Below are positions 35,956-44,437 of a DNA stretch of 64,000 bases, one piece after another; within the stretch, counting starts at the first letter, position 1, and the number at the start of each line of letters is the position of its first letter. The translations under genes were made by a program, and so were the position numbers. This stretch comes from JAIBJN01 sp963748205 (lineage in GTDB: Bacteria; Actinomycetota; Thermoleophilia; Gaiellales; Gaiellaceae), in contig CAVVIB010000012.1 of the NCBI GenBank assembly GCA_963748205.1, positions 1-64,000 of the forward strand, read 5' to 3'. The notes beneath the pieces were generated by a model. That model had not been told where the DNA came from, ran no database searches, and worked only from the letters and a program-made list of their open reading frames with translations.

Positions 35956-36638
35956 ACGCGATCTCCGAACGCGGCGGCGCTCCGACCGCAGGCCGGCTGA
36001 GCGAGCAGGCCTACGAGCACGTGCGCCGCGGGATCCTGAGCGGCGACTACCCGATCGGCTCCGTGGTCTCCGACCGCGAGATCGCCGAGGAGCTCGGGAT
36101 GTCGAAGACGCCGGTGCGGCAGGCGCTCAAGCTCCTGGCGCAGGAGGGCCTCCTCGAGCTCGGCCGCCGGCGCCAGCTCGTCGTCCGCGGCTTCACCGCC
36201 GAGCACCGCCAGGAGGTGCTCGAGATCCGCGAGGCGCTCGAGCGGATCGCCGTCGCCCACGCGTGCCGCGACATGCCCATCGAGGAGATCGACCTCCTGC
36301 GGGTGTCGCTCTTCCGCCAGCGGCGCGCGGCCGAGGCGGGCGACGAGACGCAGTTCATCGACCTCGACGAGGACTTCCACCTCATGATCGCGAGCGGCGC
36401 CGGGCTGCAGACGCTGGCGCGGATCCTCACCCAGCTCCGGGGCTTCGTGCGGCTCATGCGCCTGGGGACGAGGCGACACGAGGGCCACCTCTTCCGCGTG
36501 CTCGCCGAGCACGAGGCGATCGTCGACGCGCTCGAGAAGCGCGACGAGAAGCTGGCGCTCAAGGCGCTCAGCGACCATCTGCACACGTCCGAGTACACGC
36601 TCACGAGCGGCCCGGACGAGCCGAAGAAGAAGACCTAG
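35952..36638 (+). CDS. GntR-family regulator with FCD-type ligand domain
   Basis: A 228-residue regulator. The N-terminal winged helix includes LSEQAYEHVRRGILSGDYP, IAEELGMSKTPVRQALKLLA and EGLLELGRRRQLVVRGF. The C-terminal FCD domain contains metal-ligand-like positions (DLDEDFHLMI, EHEAIVDALEKRD, DHLHTSEY with His residues). GTG 35952 overlaps the aminotransferase stop, so both are in one operon and it probably controls amino-acid metabolism. It converges tail-to-tail with a second GntR gene, with stops three or four bases apart on opposite strands. Confidence 0.85.
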   Translation: MNAISERGGAPTAGRLSEQAYEHVRRGILSGDYPIGSVVSDREIAEELGMSKTPVRQALKLLAQEGLLELGRRRQLVVRGFTAEHRQEVLEIREALERIAVAHACRDMPIEEIDLLRVSLFRQRRAAEAGDETQFIDLDEDFHLMIASGAGLQTLARILTQLRGFVRLMRLGTRRHEGHLFRVLAEHEAIVDALEKRDEKLALKALSDHLHTSEYTLTSGPDEPKKKT

Positions 36639-37358
36639 CGCCGGCGCGCTGCGGCCGGCGAGCTGGTCCGGCGAGAGGTTCGCCGTCCAGGACAGGTGCG
36701 TGACCATGGCCTCCCGGGCGTCGTCCGGCGAGCCCGCGTTGATGGCGCGGTAGATGGCGCGGTGCTCGCGAAGGGAGCGCCTCGTGCTGTCGGGCCGGCT
36801 CGTGAGGCTGGCGATTCGCGCGGCGAGGAGCGTCGGCTCGATCATGCGGAGCAGGCTGCGCAGCGGGCGGTTGCCCGTGGCGGCGAGGATCGCGTCGTGG
36901 AAGTCGACGTCGACGCGGGCGAAGGCCTCGACGTCGTCGCCGGCCTCCTCGCCCTCCTCGAGGAAGCGGGCCATCGCTCCCAGGTCGGCGGGTGTCGCGT
37001 GCTCGGCGGCGAGGGCGGCCGCCTCGACCTCGACCGTCCGACGCACGACGAGGAGGTCGACGAGGAAGTCCTCGGCAAGGTCCAGATCTCTGCGAGCCCT
37101 GAGGATCTCGGGCGCGAGCTCGTTCCAGCTCTCGTACGCGAGCACCTCGGTGCCGCGGCCTTGCCGGCTGCGGATCATCCCGAGCATCGAGAGCGCCTTG
37201 GCCGCCTCGCGGACGACCGGCCGGCTCACGCCGAACTGCTGGCAGAGCTCGTCCTCGGTGGGGAGGAGCTGCCCGGGCCGGTACCGGCCGAGCAGGATGC
37301 TCTCCACGAGCTGGCGCGTGATCCGCTCCGAGAGCGTTTCCGTAGCGGTGATTGCCAT
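36635..37358 (-). CDS. GntR/FadR-family regulator (frameshifted near its end)
   Basis: The N-terminal HTH is ERITRQLVESILLGRYRPG, EDELCQQFGVSRPVVREAAK and MIRSRQGRGTEVL. The FCD domain runs to AREAMVTHLSWTANLSPDQLAG. In the frame as read, no stop follows and the frame stays open to 35688, antisense to the neighbouring GntR gene, giving 556 residues against a usual ~240. A TAG at 36635-36637 in the adjacent frame would end the protein at normal length; the 724-base span is 3n+1, equal to one inserted base. The start ATG 37358 is close to the divergent secreted peptidase gene, which it may regulate. Confidence 0.75.
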
Positions 37359-37531
37359 CGACTCAGAGAATACATCTGGCGTTTGCGGACGAAAACCAAG
37401 AGTTCATCGTGTTCGATCCTGGGGCCTGCCCGTCGCAGGTCACCAGGTTGACTGACAAATTCCATGGTCGTAGGATCGCCGCATCAGGCTTCGGCCTGCT
37501 CTGCCGGGCATCAATAACGGAGGAGGGCAAA

Positions 37532-40045
37532 TTGCGTTCCCGTCCACTGGGCCCCGATCGGGTCGGGCACGAGCCCCGGGGGGTTCGTCCACGTCTCAGG
37601 CGCACGCGCGCGCCGGGGCTTCTCGTCGCGCTCGCGGCGACGCTGTTCTTGTTCATCGCGCCCGCCGCGGGGGCGCAGACCCTGCCGGTCTTCGTCGACG
37701 GCCAGGCGCAGATCGTTCCCGGGTTCAGCGACTCCACCCAGTGGATCCGCCACCGGCTCTGGGTCGAGACCGAGTTCGACACCGACGGCGACGGCAAGCT
37801 CGACCGCATGCACGTGGACGTGACTCGTCCGCTGCAGACGAACACCGAGGGCCTGAAGGTCCCGGTCATCTACGAGTCGAGCCCGTACTACGCGGGCACG
37901 GCCTCGACGCAGTCGCAGTACTTCTGGAACGTCAACCACGAGGTCGGGGCGGTTCCGCCGGCCCGTCTCTCGCCGCCGCCCATCGGCTACAACCCGAACC
38001 GCACGAGCATCTCCACGAGCGAGGTCAGCACGTGGGTGCCGCGCGGCTTCGCGGTCATCCACTCCGAGTCGCCGGGCTCCGGCCTCTCCGAGGGCTGCCC
38101 GACCGTCGGGGCGCCGAACGAGGAGCTCGCGCCCAAGGCGGTCGTCGACTGGCTCAACGGCCGGGCCAAGGGCTACACGACGGTCGACGGGAACGTCGAG
38201 GTCGTCGCGGACTGGTCGACCGGCAAGGTCGGCATGACGGGCACGTCCTACAACGGGACGCTCCCGCTGGCCGCGGCCACGACGGGCGTCGACGGTCTCG
38301 ACGCGATCATCCCGATCGCCCCGAACACCTCCTACTACCACTACTACCGCTCCAACGGGCTCGTCCGGAACCCGGGCGGCTGGGTCGGCGAGGACATCGA
38401 CTACCTCTTCGACTACATCAACAGCGGCAACCCGGCGAAGCGGCAGTACTGCATCGACAACGTCCGCATCGCGGAGATGAACGCGAACCAGGACCGCGTC
38501 AAGGGCGACTACAACGACTTCTGGGCCGGCCGCGACTACCTGAACCAGCTCGAGGACGTGAAGGCCGCGGTGCTCATGGCCCACGCGTTCAACGACTGGA
38601 ACGTCGTGCCCGAGCACAGCGTCCGGATCTACAACGCGCTCAAGGGCCAGGTCCCGCTCCAGTCCTACTTCCATCAGGGCGGGCACGGTGGCGCGCCGCC
38701 GCTCGTCCTGCGGAACAAGTGGTTCACGAAGTACCTGTACGGCATCGACAACGGCGTCGAGAACGACCCGAAGGGCTGGGTCGTCCGCGAGGCCGCGAGC
38801 TGCCCGGCCAGGACCGCGACGGTCGTCGGCGACCACGTGAACACGGCGACCCTGACGGTGGCCGACACGAGCCAGCTCCAGCTTGGCTTCACGCTCACGA
38901 TCCCGCAGACGAACTCGAACGGGACGATCACGAACACGACGCGGGTGATCAACTCGATCCCCAACTCGACGACGGTCGTCCTCGCCTCGGCGGTCGCGAC
39001 CGCGGCCGGCCAGCGGGTCGTCGGCGGCGCGACGGTCAGCCTCGTCTGCGGCACGGCCAACCCGACGCCGTACCCGGACTACCCGAACCCGGACGCCGAG
39101 CCGGTCAGTCTCAACCTGCAGTCGGGCGGGAATACCGCCGGCGGGCTGTCGCTGAAGCCGGCCGACCCGGTGACGGAGACGCTCGTCGACGACGTCACGT
39201 GCGGCGCCGCGGCGCTCGCCACGACGAACTCGCCGGCGCGGCTGCTCTACACGACGCAGGTCCTCGTCGAGCCGCTGCACCTCTCGGGCACCTCCGAGAT
39301 CACGGTGCGGCTCGCGTCGAGCAAGCCGGCGGCGAACCTCTCGGTCGCCCTCGTCCGGCTGCCCTGGAGCGGCTCGAGCACGTGCACGGCGACCACGACC
39401 GGCTCGAGCACGAGCGTGATCACGCGCGCGTGGGCCGACCCGCAGAACACCTCGTTCCGTGACAGCTCGCCGCTCGTCCCGGGTGAGTTCCGGAACGTGA
39501 CGTTCCCGCTCCAGCCCGACGACCAGATCATCCCGGCCGGGACGCAGATCGGTCTGATGATCTACTCGAGCGACCGCGAGTTCACCATCCGCCCGCAGCC
39601 GGGCACGCAGCTGACGGTCGACCTCGCGGGCACGTCCCTCGAGCTCCCGATCGTGGGCGGCGAGGACGCCTGGAAGGACGCGTTCTACGAGTGGCGCGGA
39701 TTCCTGGCGACCTTCGAGAACCCGCCCGTCGTGAACGAGACGGATTCCCGCAACGTCCAGACGCTGTACTTCAGCCTCGGCGGCGACCGTGGGCTGGACG
39801 TCTTCGATCCCAACTCGCCGCCGTCCTCGCGGCAGATCGACTGCGCCACCAAGGCGCCGCTCGGTCCGCTCGAGCCGGCGGTGACGCCGAACTGGGACAC
39901 GTTCCACTACCAGGCCTACACGGATCGCTACGTCTATCCGTGGAAGCCGCCCAAGCGCGGCGAATGGGCAGGGACGTGCCGCGAGTTCGTGCTGACGCTG
40001 AAGGATCGGAGCGTTCGCACCGCCTGGTTCAACTTCGTGAGGTAG
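37532..40045 (+). CDS. secreted X-Pro dipeptidyl-peptidase/CocE-type (S15) hydrolase
   Basis: An 837-residue exported serine peptidase/esterase. TTG 37532 follows GGAGGAGGG and gives a basic N-terminus plus signal sequence (LLVALAATLFLFIAPAAGAQ). The alpha/beta-hydrolase domain holds the nucleophile in VGMTGTSYNGTLPLAA, an Asp in VLMAHAFNDWNVVPEH and the His in SYFHQGGHGG. A Thr/Val-rich insert (about residues 425-515: TATLTVADTSQLQLGF) separates it from the S15 C-terminal jelly-roll (AEPVSLNLQSGG to FRNVTFPLQPDDQ). The last ~60 residues (YTDRYVYPWKPPKRGEWAG, then TCREFVLTLKD) resemble a PxKF domain. It would cleave X-Pro peptides or esters outside the cell. Confidence 0.88.
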   Translation: MRSRPLGPDRVGHEPRGVRPRLRRTRAPGLLVALAATLFLFIAPAAGAQTLPVFVDGQAQIVPGFSDSTQWIRHRLWVETEFDTDGDGKLDRMHVDVTRPLQTNTEGLKVPVIYESSPYYAGTASTQSQYFWNVNHEVGAVPPARLSPPPIGYNPNRTSISTSEVSTWVPRGFAVIHSESPGSGLSEGCPTVGAPNEELAPKAVVDWLNGRAKGYTTVDGNVEVVADWSTGKVGMTGTSYNGTLPLAAATTGVDGLDAIIPIAPNTSYYHYYRSNGLVRNPGGWVGEDIDYLFDYINSGNPAKRQYCIDNVRIAEMNANQDRVKGDYNDFWAGRDYLNQLEDVKAAVLMAHAFNDWNVVPEHSVRIYNALKGQVPLQSYFHQGGHGGAPPLVLRNKWFTKYLYGIDNGVENDPKGWVVREAASCPARTATVVGDHVNTATLTVADTSQLQLGFTLTIPQTNSNGTITNTTRVINSIPNSTTVVLASAVATAAGQRVVGGATVSLVCGTANPTPYPDYPNPDAEPVSLNLQSGGNTAGGLSLKPADPVTETLVDDVTCGAAALATTNSPARLLYTTQVLVEPLHLSGTSEITVRLASSKPAANLSVALVRLPWSGSSTCTATTTGSSTSVITRAWADPQNTSFRDSSPLVPGEFRNVTFPLQPDDQIIPAGTQIGLMIYSSDREFTIRPQPGTQLTVDLAGTSLELPIVGGEDAWKDAFYEWRGFLATFENPPVVNETDSRNVQTLYFSLGGDRGLDVFDPNSPPSSRQIDCATKAPLGPLEPAVTPNWDTFHYQAYTDRYVYPWKPPKRGEWAGTCREFVLTLKDRSVRTAWFNFVR

Positions 40046-40065
40046 GCGGCTCCGCAGGCCGGACG

Positions 40066-40095
40066 ACGAGGGGAGCGCCAGGGCGCTCCCCTCGT
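40066..40095 (+). terminator. terminator of the S15 hydrolase gene
   Basis: ACGAGGGGAGCG pairs with CGCTCCCCTCGT across CCAGGG, starting 20 bases past the stop. Confidence 0.7.
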
Positions 40096-40220
40096 CACGT
40101 TCTCACCCTTCTTGCCCGCGCGGCCGGTGCATTCGGTGGCCGGCGACCGGCCGATTGCAGCGCCGTTGAGCCGACAGGGCGGCGATATCCCGCGCGACGG
40201 CGCTGGCGGACGCTGAGACC

Positions 40221-40856
40221 GTGCTCTTCTTCCCGCGTCTCGCGCTCCTCGCGGCGGCCGGTGCGCTCCTCTTCGGCGTCTCCGAGGCCCGCGCGGGCGG
40301 GGGGAACTACGTCTTCGAGGGCGGCAGCGAGGCCGCCCGGCAGCAGGTCCGGGCCGCTCTGGACGCGAGCGAGTTCAACTGGGGCCGTGTCGGGCAGACG
40401 ATCACCATCAGGATCTCCCAGTGCGGCTGCGCGGGCGCCACGCCGGGTGCGATCGTCCTCGACGAGGCAACGCTCGTCGGCTCGCCGTTCGGCGACCGCT
40501 ACGCGTGGGGGATCGTGCAGCACGAGTACGCCCACCAGGTCGCCTACCTGCTCCTCGACGACGCCGACGTCCGCGAGGCGCGGAACGCTCTCGGCGGCGC
40601 GGACTGGTGCTACGAGACGCCCGGCGTCGCCCACGACGACCACGCCTGCGAGCGCTTCGCCGCGACGCTCGCCTGGACGTACTGGCCGTCTGCCGACAAC
40701 AACCAGCGCTCCGAGGCCGTCATGTCGGCGAAGGCCTTCCGCACGCTCATGAGCCGGCTCCTGCCGGCCCCCCGGGTGAGCCCGGAGCTCCGGCGCGGGC
40801 TCATCCGGTCAGGGCCCAGCGGGCGCGCGTCGGCGAGATTGACGCGCGCCCGCTGA
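40221..40856 (+). CDS. secreted protein with HExxH motif
   Basis: A 211-residue exported protein. The signal peptide is RLALLAAAGALLFGVSEARA. A Cys pair lies in ISQCGCAGATPG. The segment AWGIVQHEYAHQVAYLLL contains HEYAH, a zincin-like HExxH zinc site, and HACERFAATLAWTYW supplies a downstream Glu that could be the third ligand, as in gluzincin-like minimal peptidases. I do not recognise a named family. The start GTG 40221 has no strong ribosome binding site. The final 12 codons are contained in a 15-bp hairpin, so coding and terminator overlap. Confidence 0.65.
   Translation: MLFFPRLALLAAAGALLFGVSEARAGGGNYVFEGGSEAARQQVRAALDASEFNWGRVGQTITIRISQCGCAGATPGAIVLDEATLVGSPFGDRYAWGIVQHEYAHQVAYLLLDDADVREARNALGGADWCYETPGVAHDDHACERFAATLAWTYWPSADNNQRSEAVMSAKAFRTLMSRLLPAPRVSPELRRGLIRSGPSGRASARLTRAR
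40817..40855 (+). terminator. 15-bp perfect hairpin overlapping the stop codon
   Basis: CAGCGGGCGCGCGTC pairs without mismatch with GACGCGCGCCCGCTG across nine bases. It ends within the TGA stop of the 40221 gene and separates it from the convergent gene. Confidence 0.6.
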
Positions 40857-40875
40857 GCGCCCGCGACCGGGGGCG

Positions 40876-41734
40876 CTAGTTGTGAAGCTCGATGTTCCCG
40901 GCGCGGAGCACGCCCGCGGCGGTGAAGCCGTTGGTCGTCTGGACGGCGAAGAGGTCGCGGTCTCGGCCCGGCTCGCCCAGGTCGTCGACGTCGATCCGGT
41001 AGTCGGTCAGGACGCCGTTGACCCGCGCCTGGCCCAGGAAGGTGACGTGGGTGCCGAGCTGCATGAGCAGCGTGACGTTCTGGCAGGTGACGAGCGTCCC
41101 CAGGGTGGCGATGGCGCACTTCCCCTTCGCCGTCACACCGTCGCTCTTCGCCGTGAAGCCGAAGACGACGTGCCCGTGGACGGCGTCCTCGATGAGGCCT
41201 GCACCACTCACGTGGCCCGGCGTGTGGATCAAGCCCTCGGACTCGAACACTTCCTGCAGGGCGCCGCCCCCGTCGGAGATGTTGGCGTCGACGATCGCGC
41301 GGCCGTGGTCGACGAGCGTCCCCGTCGGCGTGGTGATCGTCGCCTCGTAGTTGGCGTTGAAGAGGACCGCTGCGACGTCCTCGATGCCGAGGCACGACGC
41401 CGAGATGCTCTCGCGGAGCGTCTTCGTGCCCACCACCTGGCTCGTGCCGCCGTCGATCGTGAACGTCGCCTCGAACGAGGTGACCTGGCCGGCGACGATG
41501 GTGAGTGACCCGCTCTCCTCGAAGGTGCCGACGTAGGGGCCGGCCGCCGGGTCCCGACACGGTGTAGGTCACGGTCGAGGTTCCGGCAGGCTGGCAGTCG
41601 ACGCCGGCGGCGTCGGCGTTGGGCGCAGTCCCGCTGAGCACCTCTCCCGTCAGGTTGACCGGAGTCTGCGCTGCTGCGACTTCCGGCGCGAGCAGCGCGA
41701 CGGCGCAGCACAGCACGAGGGTGAACGTCCGCAT
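40876..41734 (-). CDS. secreted hypothetical protein (frameshifted)
   Basis: The signal peptide (TFTLVLCCAVALLAPEVAAA) starts at ATG 41734. The first ~62 residues (VNLTGEVLSGTAPNADAAGV, CQPAGTSTVTYTVSGPG) are in one frame; from about 41548 the protein continues in another (GPYVGTFEESGSLTIVAGQV, then TSFEATFTIDGG, ASCLGIEDVAAVLFNANYEA, GALQEVFESEGLIHTPGHVS). The 859-base span is 3n+1, equal to one inserted G in CCCGGCGGCC. The mature protein looks like a beta-sandwich with several conserved Cys. No named family is recognised, but the TFTIDGG/YEA.I pattern occurs in secreted actinobacterial proteins. Confidence 0.65.
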
Positions 41735-41827
41735 CGATTGGGCCTCCTGGCGTTGTGACGGCAGTGACAATTGGCAACTATAAGCAGTTGCCTACCGCGC
41801 TTGCACCGCAGTGCCTTCGAAAGGCCG

Positions 41828-42043
41828 CTAGAGGAGGATTTGCGCCGCCGTCTCGGGCGGGCAGCCGGCGCGCGTGAGGTCGAGCGCCCGGTGGAGGTCG
41901 ACGTCGCTTCGGAGCGCGAGCTTCAGCGCCAGGCGGTGGTCGTAACCGGCCGCCAGGAGGCTGGCGTGGCGCCACGAGAAGATCCGCTCTTCCTCGGTCT
42001 CGAGAGCCGCAAGCTCGTTGGTGATGGAGTCGAGTGCCGACAT
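41828..42043 (-). CDS. small helical hypothetical protein
   Basis: A 71-residue soluble protein, largely alpha-helical: SALDSITNELAALETEEERI, then SWRHASLLAAGYDHRLALKL and a third helix ending LTRAGCPPETAAQILL. It resembles small conserved actinobacterial proteins of unknown function that carry an RH-L..AGY core. Start ATG 42043 is in AT-richer DNA. It stands between two minus-strand genes and appears monocistronic. Confidence 0.6.
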   Translation of the reverse strand: MSALDSITNELAALETEEERIFSWRHASLLAAGYDHRLALKLALRSDVDLHRALDLTRAGCPPETAAQILL

Positions 42044-42101
42044 CGTGTTCTCATTCGTTAGACGGACGAGGGCGGTTCGTTCTTCCCTCGCAGACGAAAA
42101 A

Positions 42102-42128
42102 GGCGGGAGGCGGGTCTCGCCTCCCGCC
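42102..42128 (-). terminator. intrinsic terminator of the HesB-like gene
   Basis: GGCGGGAGGCG pairs with CGCCTCCCGCC; read on the minus strand the hairpin is followed by TTTTT, a classic U-tract. It begins 15 bases past the 42143 stop. Confidence 0.8.
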
Positions 42129-42142
42129 GTGATTCGCAGGAG

Positions 42143-42436
42143 CTAGGCGCTCTCCTGTTCCGTGACGCTGAACTGGATGCTGGAGCCCTGCTGTTCCGCG
42201 TCGAGCACCTTGTCGTCGAGGAACGGAGCGACCTCGGCGGCCACGAACACACGCGCGCCTTCCTCCTCGATCACCTGGTCGTCCTCGCCCGGCACCGGCG
42301 CAACCGCGAGCCCGAGGCCGGTCGAGTCGCCCAGGTCCTGGGCGGAGATCCGGAGGCCGCCGCTCTCGGGCAGCCCTTCCGCGGCATTCACCGCGTGCTT
42401 CACGGCTTCGGCCGCGCTGTCGGTGAGCGTCAACAT
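42143..42436 (-). CDS. HesB/IscA-like protein lacking all cysteines
   Basis: A 97-residue protein starting at ATG 42436 behind AAGGAGG. The fold pattern matches A-type iron-sulphur scaffold proteins (LTLTDSAAEAVKHAVNA, GGLRISAQD, then DQVIEEEGARVFVAAEVAPF and LDDKVLDAE). The three Cys residues that bind the cluster in IscA/SufA (C-x60ish-C-x-C) are absent, and the protein has no Cys at all, so it cannot carry a cluster by the usual ligands. Cys-free HesB-like proteins recur in actinobacteria and their role is unknown. It lies alone with its own terminator. Confidence 0.75.
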   Translation of the reverse strand: MLTLTDSAAEAVKHAVNAAEGLPESGGLRISAQDLGDSTGLGLAVAPVPGEDDQVIEEEGARVFVAAEVAPFLDDKVLDAEQQGSSIQFSVTEQESA

Positions 42437-42514
42437 CGTCGCCCACCTCCTTCCGTGTGGTTTTCGTCTCTGCGGTTGCCCTCCCCGGGTCTGTCCGGCG
42501 GCAAACCGCGTGAC

Positions 42515-42546
42515 CGCCGCCCCCCGCCGTCGCGCGGGGGGCGGCG
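42515..42546 (-). terminator. terminator of the 42557 methyltransferase gene
   Basis: CGCCGCCCCCCGC pairs perfectly with GCGGGGGGCGGCG across six bases, starting 11 bases past the methyltransferase stop. Confidence 0.7.
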
Positions 42547-42556
42547 ATCCTTGCAA

Positions 42557-43345
42557 CTACCGCCGCGTGCCGAGCACGAGGAGGAACTCGCGCGTGTGCG
42601 CGATCTCCCCGTTGTCGCGGTAGTTGGTCTCGAAGAACTCCACCCAGTCGCGGTGCAGGTCCTCCCGCCGGGCGCCGAGGCCGTCGGCCAGTGTCTTCGT
42701 CGGGCCGTAGCTCGTCGAGAAGAGCTCCCAGTAGTCCTCGCCGGAGGGCACGCGAAGGGTCGAGACGTGCTCCTCGAGCTCGAGCTCGAACGCTTCGCCG
42801 AGGAGCTCGGTCACCCGCGCCTCGTCGCCCCAGTCGAACGGGCTCGACGGCGGGGGCGCCGGCATGTACGGCGCCATGACCTTGAACATCTTCGCCAGCC
42901 CGCCCGTCGGGGTCCAGTTGGCGAGCGCGATCCGCCCGCCGGGCTTCGTGATGCGGGCGAGCTCGCCCGCGACGGCCTCGTGGTCGGGGGCGAACATGAT
43001 CCCGCAGGTGGACGAGACCTTGTCGAAGCTCGCGTCCGCGACGTCCAGGTTCTCGGCGTCGCCGACCGCGTAGTCGATCTCGAGGCCGAGCGACTCGGCC
43101 CGCTCCCTCGCAGTCTCGATCAGGACGGGGGCGAGGTCGATGCCGGTCACGTTCGCGCCGGCCGCTGCGGCCTGCTCGGCGACCGCTCCCGTGCCGCAGG
43201 CGAGGTCGAGCCACCGGTCGCCGTCCTGCGGCGCCAGGCGCTCCACGACGACGTCGTGGATGTCGGTGATCGTCTCCGTGATGCGCTGGTAGGGCCCGTT
43301 CCCCCACATCACGCTCTGTCGTTGCTTCAGCTCCTCGAAGGCCAT
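42557..43345 (-). CDS. class I SAM-dependent methyltransferase
   Basis: A 262-residue enzyme. ATG 43345 follows AAAGGAG. The SAM site is RWLDLACGTGAVAEQAAAAG, with GIDLAPVLIETARERAES (acidic loop) and YAVGDAENLDV next, then ITKPGGRIALANW. This is the UbiE/type-11 methyltransferase pattern. A C-terminal ~100-residue region (WGDEARVTELLGEAFELEL, WELFSTSYGPTKTLADGLG) probably forms the substrate cap. Substrate is not identifiable. It is intact and paralogous in layout to the frameshifted methyltransferase at 22344-23197. Confidence 0.85.
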   Translation of the reverse strand: MAFEELKQRQSVMWGNGPYQRITETITDIHDVVVERLAPQDGDRWLDLACGTGAVAEQAAAAGANVTGIDLAPVLIETARERAESLGLEIDYAVGDAENLDVADASFDKVSSTCGIMFAPDHEAVAGELARITKPGGRIALANWTPTGGLAKMFKVMAPYMPAPPPSSPFDWGDEARVTELLGEAFELELEEHVSTLRVPSGEDYWELFSTSYGPTKTLADGLGARREDLHRDWVEFFETNYRDNGEIAHTREFLLVLGTRR

Positions 43346-43415
43346 TCGGCTCCTTTCGCGTATCGGCGTTGCCTCCACAGGACGCTCGCGAGGCGCCTTA
43401 TCTTCCCGCTCGGCC

Positions 43416-44369
43416 TCAGCGCCAGCCCTCGAGCGTCGCGAGCGGAGCCTGCCAGACGGCGTGGAAGGCCGGCCCGACCGGGGACGTGCCGAACTGCACG
43501 GTCCCGATCGGCGGTGGGGCGTTGAAGTACTCGAGCTCGCCCCAGAAGCCTGGGAAGCGCATCCACGCAGGCCGCTTCTCGGTCACCCGCAACACCGAGG
43601 CCTCCAGCGCGGACGGCCCTTCCGCGGTCACGTCGGCGGGAAGCGGCAGCCCCGCCTGGAGGAAGAACGCGACCACCTGCGCCGGCAGGCACGCTCGCTC
43701 GAACTCGTGGAGGCCGGGAGCGAAGTAGTTCGCGTGCGAGCCGAGCGCGACGTAGACCTTCGGCCGGGCCCCGACGCGCGGCGTGTCCGCCCAGTCGCGC
43801 GTCTCGCCCGAGCAGTGCTGGCTGTATCCGACGGCGAGCGGCTCCCTCCGCTTCGAGAGGACGACGTTCACGACCTCCCAGTCGCCCTCGTGCGACTGCC
43901 AGATCGCGCCGATCGGCAGGAACGGGTAGCGGTAGAGGTTGTCGTAGTAGAAGAGCCAGTACTGGAGCACGATCAGGTTGTTCTCGCGGACGACCCGCGC
44001 GTACACGGTCGGCTCGCCGCGGCTTCCGCCGCCCGCGACGTAGCACGCGAGGTCGCCGAGCGGTGCGCCGGCGAAGCAGTCGCGCTGGTTCAGCCGCCAG
44101 GTCGGCGGGCTCGCGGTGGGCAGGCTGCCCGCGCTCGGAGCCGGGTCGACGACGACCCACGTCGTCGGGCTCGTCGCGGCCTCGAGGCGCGAGTCCTCGA
44201 CAAAGGCCTGCACGGTCCCCGGCCGGAACTCCTCGCCCGGGTGGAAGACGAGGACCGGGAGGAACCGGTCGAGGATCCCGGTCTGCGGGCCCGAGGCCTG
44301 TGCCGTCGTGGTGAGGATGAGGGCGGCGAGCACGGCCGCCAGGACGACCGACTTGCGGCGACGTCTCAT
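43416..44369 (-). CDS. secreted Vps62-like protein
   Basis: A 317-residue exported protein. ATG 44369 follows AAAGGAG and the signal peptide is RRKSVVLAAVLAALILTTTAQA. The mature protein shows the Vps62/DUF946 pattern: PVLVFHPGEEFRPGTVQAF, VVLQYWLFYYDN-like LIVLQYWLFYYDN, AIWQSHEGDWEVVNVVL, YSQHCSGETRDW and VYVALGSHANYFAPG. Homologues in fungi and bacteria are poorly characterised; the fold is thought to be a beta-sandwich. An extracellular location is inferred from the signal peptide. It stands between a methyltransferase gene and the membrane-protein gene of the two-component operon. Confidence 0.78.
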   Translation of the reverse strand: MRRRRKSVVLAAVLAALILTTTAQASGPQTGILDRFLPVLVFHPGEEFRPGTVQAFVEDSRLEAATSPTTWVVVDPAPSAGSLPTASPPTWRLNQRDCFAGAPLGDLACYVAGGGSRGEPTVYARVVRENNLIVLQYWLFYYDNLYRYPFLPIGAIWQSHEGDWEVVNVVLSKRREPLAVGYSQHCSGETRDWADTPRVGARPKVYVALGSHANYFAPGLHEFERACLPAQVVAFFLQAGLPLPADVTAEGPSALEASVLRVTEKRPAWMRFPGFWGELEYFNAPPPIGTVQFGTSPVGPAFHAVWQAPLATLEGWR

Positions 44370-44437
44370 CGGCGCTCCTTTCGTTGCAAATGCGACAATA
44401 CGCCGATCGAGCCGCGCAATCCAGCAGCGCGCCGGGC

